From: Cloeon dipterum
Taxonomy: Eukaryota > Arthropoda > Insecta > Ephemeroptera > Baetidae
Length of the DNA: 64,000 nt
Reading direction: 5' to 3'
Assembly: GCF_949628265.1 (NCBI RefSeq)
Contig: NC_088787.1
Coordinates: 6,314,501 to 6,378,500 of the forward strand
Under the pieces are notes generated by a model that was given only the letters and a program-made list of their open reading frames with translations, searched no databases and was not told the origin of the DNA. The position numbers and the translations under genes are program-made. Shown piece by piece: positions 60,943 to 64,000 of the stretch; within the stretch, counting starts at the first letter, position 1; each line of letters begins with the position of its first letter.

Positions 60943-61175
60943 CTGTTGAATTACCAAAATACTTAGAAAGGGAATAATAAAAGAACATAATTATTTTTTT
61001 TTACAAAATTGGTTATTTCAATTCAACTGTTTTAATTTTAAATTTCATTGCATTGATTTATTCAATAATTTTGAACCATTACATTATTAAATTTTATATA
61101 ACCAAAAATTTAATGTTTACGATAATAAAAGCATTAAATTTTTTAATTTCTGAGCGAATTGAATGCAATTTTAAT

Positions 61176-61395
61176 AGTTTAAAAGTTCAATCTCACAAAT
61201 AATCAAGTTTTCAAGTTAGTGAATTCCTGAATAGGTTTTCATGTTCCAGACCAGTAAAACCTCCCTTCTGCGCCTAAGAAATCCAATAGTAGCTTGCGGG
61301 AAGATTCTGCCCTACATTAAAATTAAATTAATAAATCATTTAGATAACGAAATTTCACTCACGGATAAATTCAAAGAGTGCGCAGAGTTTTCGTC
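61176..61395 (-). pseudogene. Degenerate lectin-domain exons downstream of S3
   Basis: Period copy of the relic at 34110. Confidence 0.7.
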
Positions 61396-62086
61396 TGTCA
61401 GGGTTTTACGATCAATAATATTGGTACCGATATATTATGTTACATTATGTAATGTAAAATATTTTAGTGCCCAAAGGGCAGAGAGGAGGGAGAGTCTCAG
61501 ATATTAAAAAAACCTCTAACGGAGAGGACTCGCGCTCGCTCTGGACAGGACTCTCCAGCCGATGGGCCATAAAAAAGGGTGCGGGGTGGACAAAAGCGTC
61601 CTGGTTACTACACCACACCAGTTTATTGATGATAGCGGCGAACAGTTCGTGCTTGGCTACCCTGAGGGAAGAGCGGCGGAGCGAGACAATCGAGAGAATT
61701 GCCCTATTGCTCACGCGTCGTCAGGAGAGCGAATGTGTGTGTGTGTGTGTGTGAGCAGGTTGTGCGCTCGCGGGAGGGAGGCTCTGGCGTTGCCTTGATT
61801 GATACTTGAGTTTCTCTCTCTGCTCTACCCTGTGGGTGCCTGAAAATTCACGTCGTTACATATCGGTACACAAAAATTATAAAAAGCAATCGTAATCTCG
61901 TCAGGAAAAATCATGACATAGGTATGGAAACGAAGTCAACTCTTTTCTTATCCGACGGGCTAATTAAATTCGTCAATCCCCCTATCTATAAATTGGGCTA
62001 AGGGAAAAGGACCGACACTCGTGACGAGAGACCTATGACGTGCTGACCACTTGCACACCGCTGGCGGCCCTTGCTCGACCTCGCTG
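61396..62086. mobile_element. Composite insert splitting the S3 lectin-domain exon
   Basis: Period copy of the insert at 34330. Confidence 0.45.
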
Positions 62087-63919
62087 ACATCGTGCCTTGA
62101 TTCGTGAATAGCAATCTTCAGGCCTCTCTGGGATGATCAGGAACGGCTCAACTATAAGGAATAAAAACGTGAAACAAAATATAATATAAATATCCTACAA
62201 TTCGTGCACGCACGTCCCGGTCCCTTCTTAGGTGATTTTGTGGTCCCGGGCGGTAATCCCGAATAAATAATTCTTTCGGTGACAGGCCCATCATCTAAAA
62301 TTAATGTAATTTTGTAGTCTTAAATTAGTCAATGACGAGGTAAAAATCAAATTGTTGCCTTAATTTGCTTCTAAATTATGCATAAATGTCAACACTCACT
62401 TTTCGTAGTTTTGGGACAAGGTTGGCACTCATCGCTGTAAAAAAGACGTAATTATTCATTTATTAAAATTAGGTAAAATTTTGCCTTTACCTCAGCTGAG
62501 CATAACTTTTACGAATGGCTCTGAGTTCATTTTCACATCCATCTTTGGTACGGTTTATTTGTGCAATTTCGTTCTTCAGATTTAGTACCAAATTTCTTTC
62601 CCGAATCAGTTGGGCCCTAACATTCTTCAGTTTTTTCCTTATGACTTCAACCAATTCGTTGTCCTGGTTAATTTGCACCGTTGCATTTTCCAGTTTTTCC
62701 TTCAAGTTGTCCATCAATTCATTTTTCTGTTCTAATTGTTGCGTCAGGTCCTTCAGTTCTTCCTTTTTATCTTCTTGGCCTAATTGTTCCGTTGCGTTTT
62801 TCACATCTTTCTTCACGGCTATGTAAGGCTCATTTCTCAGGTTCAATTGCGCCGTCAGCTCACTTAGTTTTTCCTCCTTTTCTTCCAACAAAACCTTGTC
62901 TAGGCCAATTTTCTCTGTCGCATTATCCAGTTTTTCTTTTATTAGACTCAATTGCACCATTGCCATGTCGAGTTTTTCCTTCAAATCATTCAGTTCTTTC
63001 TTTACGTCTGCACATGGACTGCGAATTTTTAGCACAGTTAAAAGAGTCTGCATTTTTAAGCCGAAAGGCACTTACTCAGCAGAATCATCATAATCATAGT
63101 TTGGAGCTGTGTGTTCATCATCATCAGATAAATACTTCTGAAAATAGTAATTAAATTTATTATACGCACTTATAGTACATTTAAAGGCAACGATGTGCAT
63201 GAAGTCGACACTCGTACGCAGATGTGAATGCTTTGACTCACAATCAGTCACACGATAGTAGCATTTTTTTATATAATTTTACTTACTAAAAATATTGTAC
63301 TATCCAGTATCCACTTCGCATTTACGAGAAGGCCGCTTGGATTTTTTGTTAATTTTTGGGGGGTTTAGAAAATTTGTGGGTCTGCAAGTCGAAAGGATCC
63401 TTGTTTACTTCATAAAATCAGGAAACTGATTAAAATTTCGACTGTCTAAATATTCAGGCAATCAAATTTTCATGGAATAAGAATGGAATTTTAATTTTAA
63501 ATACGATTCTTAACTAAGAAATAAATCAAGCAAGCCAGATTTACAAAAATGTTATTAAAAAAATAATCTAAAAATTATGGTCACTTAAAATCCCATCTCT
63601 ATTTATTTATTTATTTATTTATTTATCTTTTGTTTTAAATTACAACCGTCTCTTAATATTTTAATTTTTTTATCGATATCAATCCTACAATCCTGGATGA
63701 TTTTCACAACAAATAAATAGTATTTCCATAGTACAGCTATTATATGAAGCAATGTGAACAGTTTCATTTGTTTCAAATCGAAGACATAAAGTCTACTAAT
63801 ATAAATACCTCGTCGGAGTTTGGAAATGCAGCCGCACTACCCTCAGGCTGCTGCTTAGCCGTCAATGCGTCATGGCTGAAGGACAGAAGCACTAGCAAAA
63901 TAATGCTTTTCCTGTCCAT
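62033..63919 (-). CDS. S3: short secreted coiled-coil lectin relative
   Basis: Exons are 63809-63919, 63076-63137, 62491-63018, 62400-62434, 62214-62294 and 62033-62151. The predicted protein appears identical to S1 and S2. The window ends in its promoter region. Confidence 0.6.
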
Positions 63920-64000
63920 GCTTTAGTAGGACTACAAACGAGCAAGAGCTTTTTCAGACTAGCAAACGAGCGCCTTTATCGTTTTCGCTTTACATGCTCT

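Larger units (their letters stand above)
58134..64000. repeat. 13,533-base tandem segmental repeat, unit c (cut by window end)
   Basis: The third unit starts at the same point of F exon 3 and runs through D3 and S3 to the window end, with the same 13,533 offset from unit b. Confidence 0.85.

Noticed and set aside
20651-64000. CRISPR array or satellite DNA
   Set aside because: The repeats are gene-sized units with introns, and the short repeats in the rods are coding heptads, not spacer-repeat arrays.

Overview
The window looks like a piece of an arthropod, most likely insect, nuclear genome. It is AT-rich, its genes are split by mostly short GT-AG introns with T-rich acceptors, small inverted-repeat transposons sit in introns and spacers, and the genes are metazoan families (kinesin, C-type lectin, LRR/F-box-like). 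There are no bacterial features. I cannot name the species.

Region 1 (1-20.3 kb, + strand) is one kinesin motor gene of the KIF12 / Drosophila Klp54D type. I traced 15 coding exons from 6115 to 19909, all in phase, giving 638 residues. A GC-rich segment at 3.3-3.6 kb carries a second possible first exon that is also in phase. Introns and flanks hold three hAT-like MITEs, two TTAA-flanked MITEs, a palindromic TTAA-flanked MITE, a fold-back element and a SINE-like retroposon.

Region 2 (20.3-64 kb) is a tandem array. Each full unit holds, in order: a stray copy of the kinesin terminal exon and 3' UTR (K'); a long-stalk C-type lectin on the - strand (L); a small C2H2 zinc-finger ORF on the - strand (Z); a 5-exon LRR/F-box-like gene on the + strand (F); a divergent lectin-like gene on the - strand (D); and a short lectin relative on the - strand whose lectin domain is broken by an insert (S). 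A lone S gene (S0) begins the array next to the kinesin. From about 31.07 kb to the end the sequence repeats with an exact 13,533-base period. Even simple repeats keep the same length, so the duplication is either very recent or an assembly artefact.

L genes join a secretion signal, a coiled-coil rod of roughly 570-675 residues studded with N-glycosylation sequons, and a C-terminal calcium/mannose-type lectin domain (EPN and WND motifs). S genes keep the secretion signal and a shorter rod but end in a basic tail coded partly by an inserted element. The array may supply secreted recognition lectins and lectin-less partners, as in gut or immune defence; GATA-type sites upstream fit that, but the role is inferred. 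Intron/exon models are read by eye from splice signals and phase and have not been tested against transcripts.
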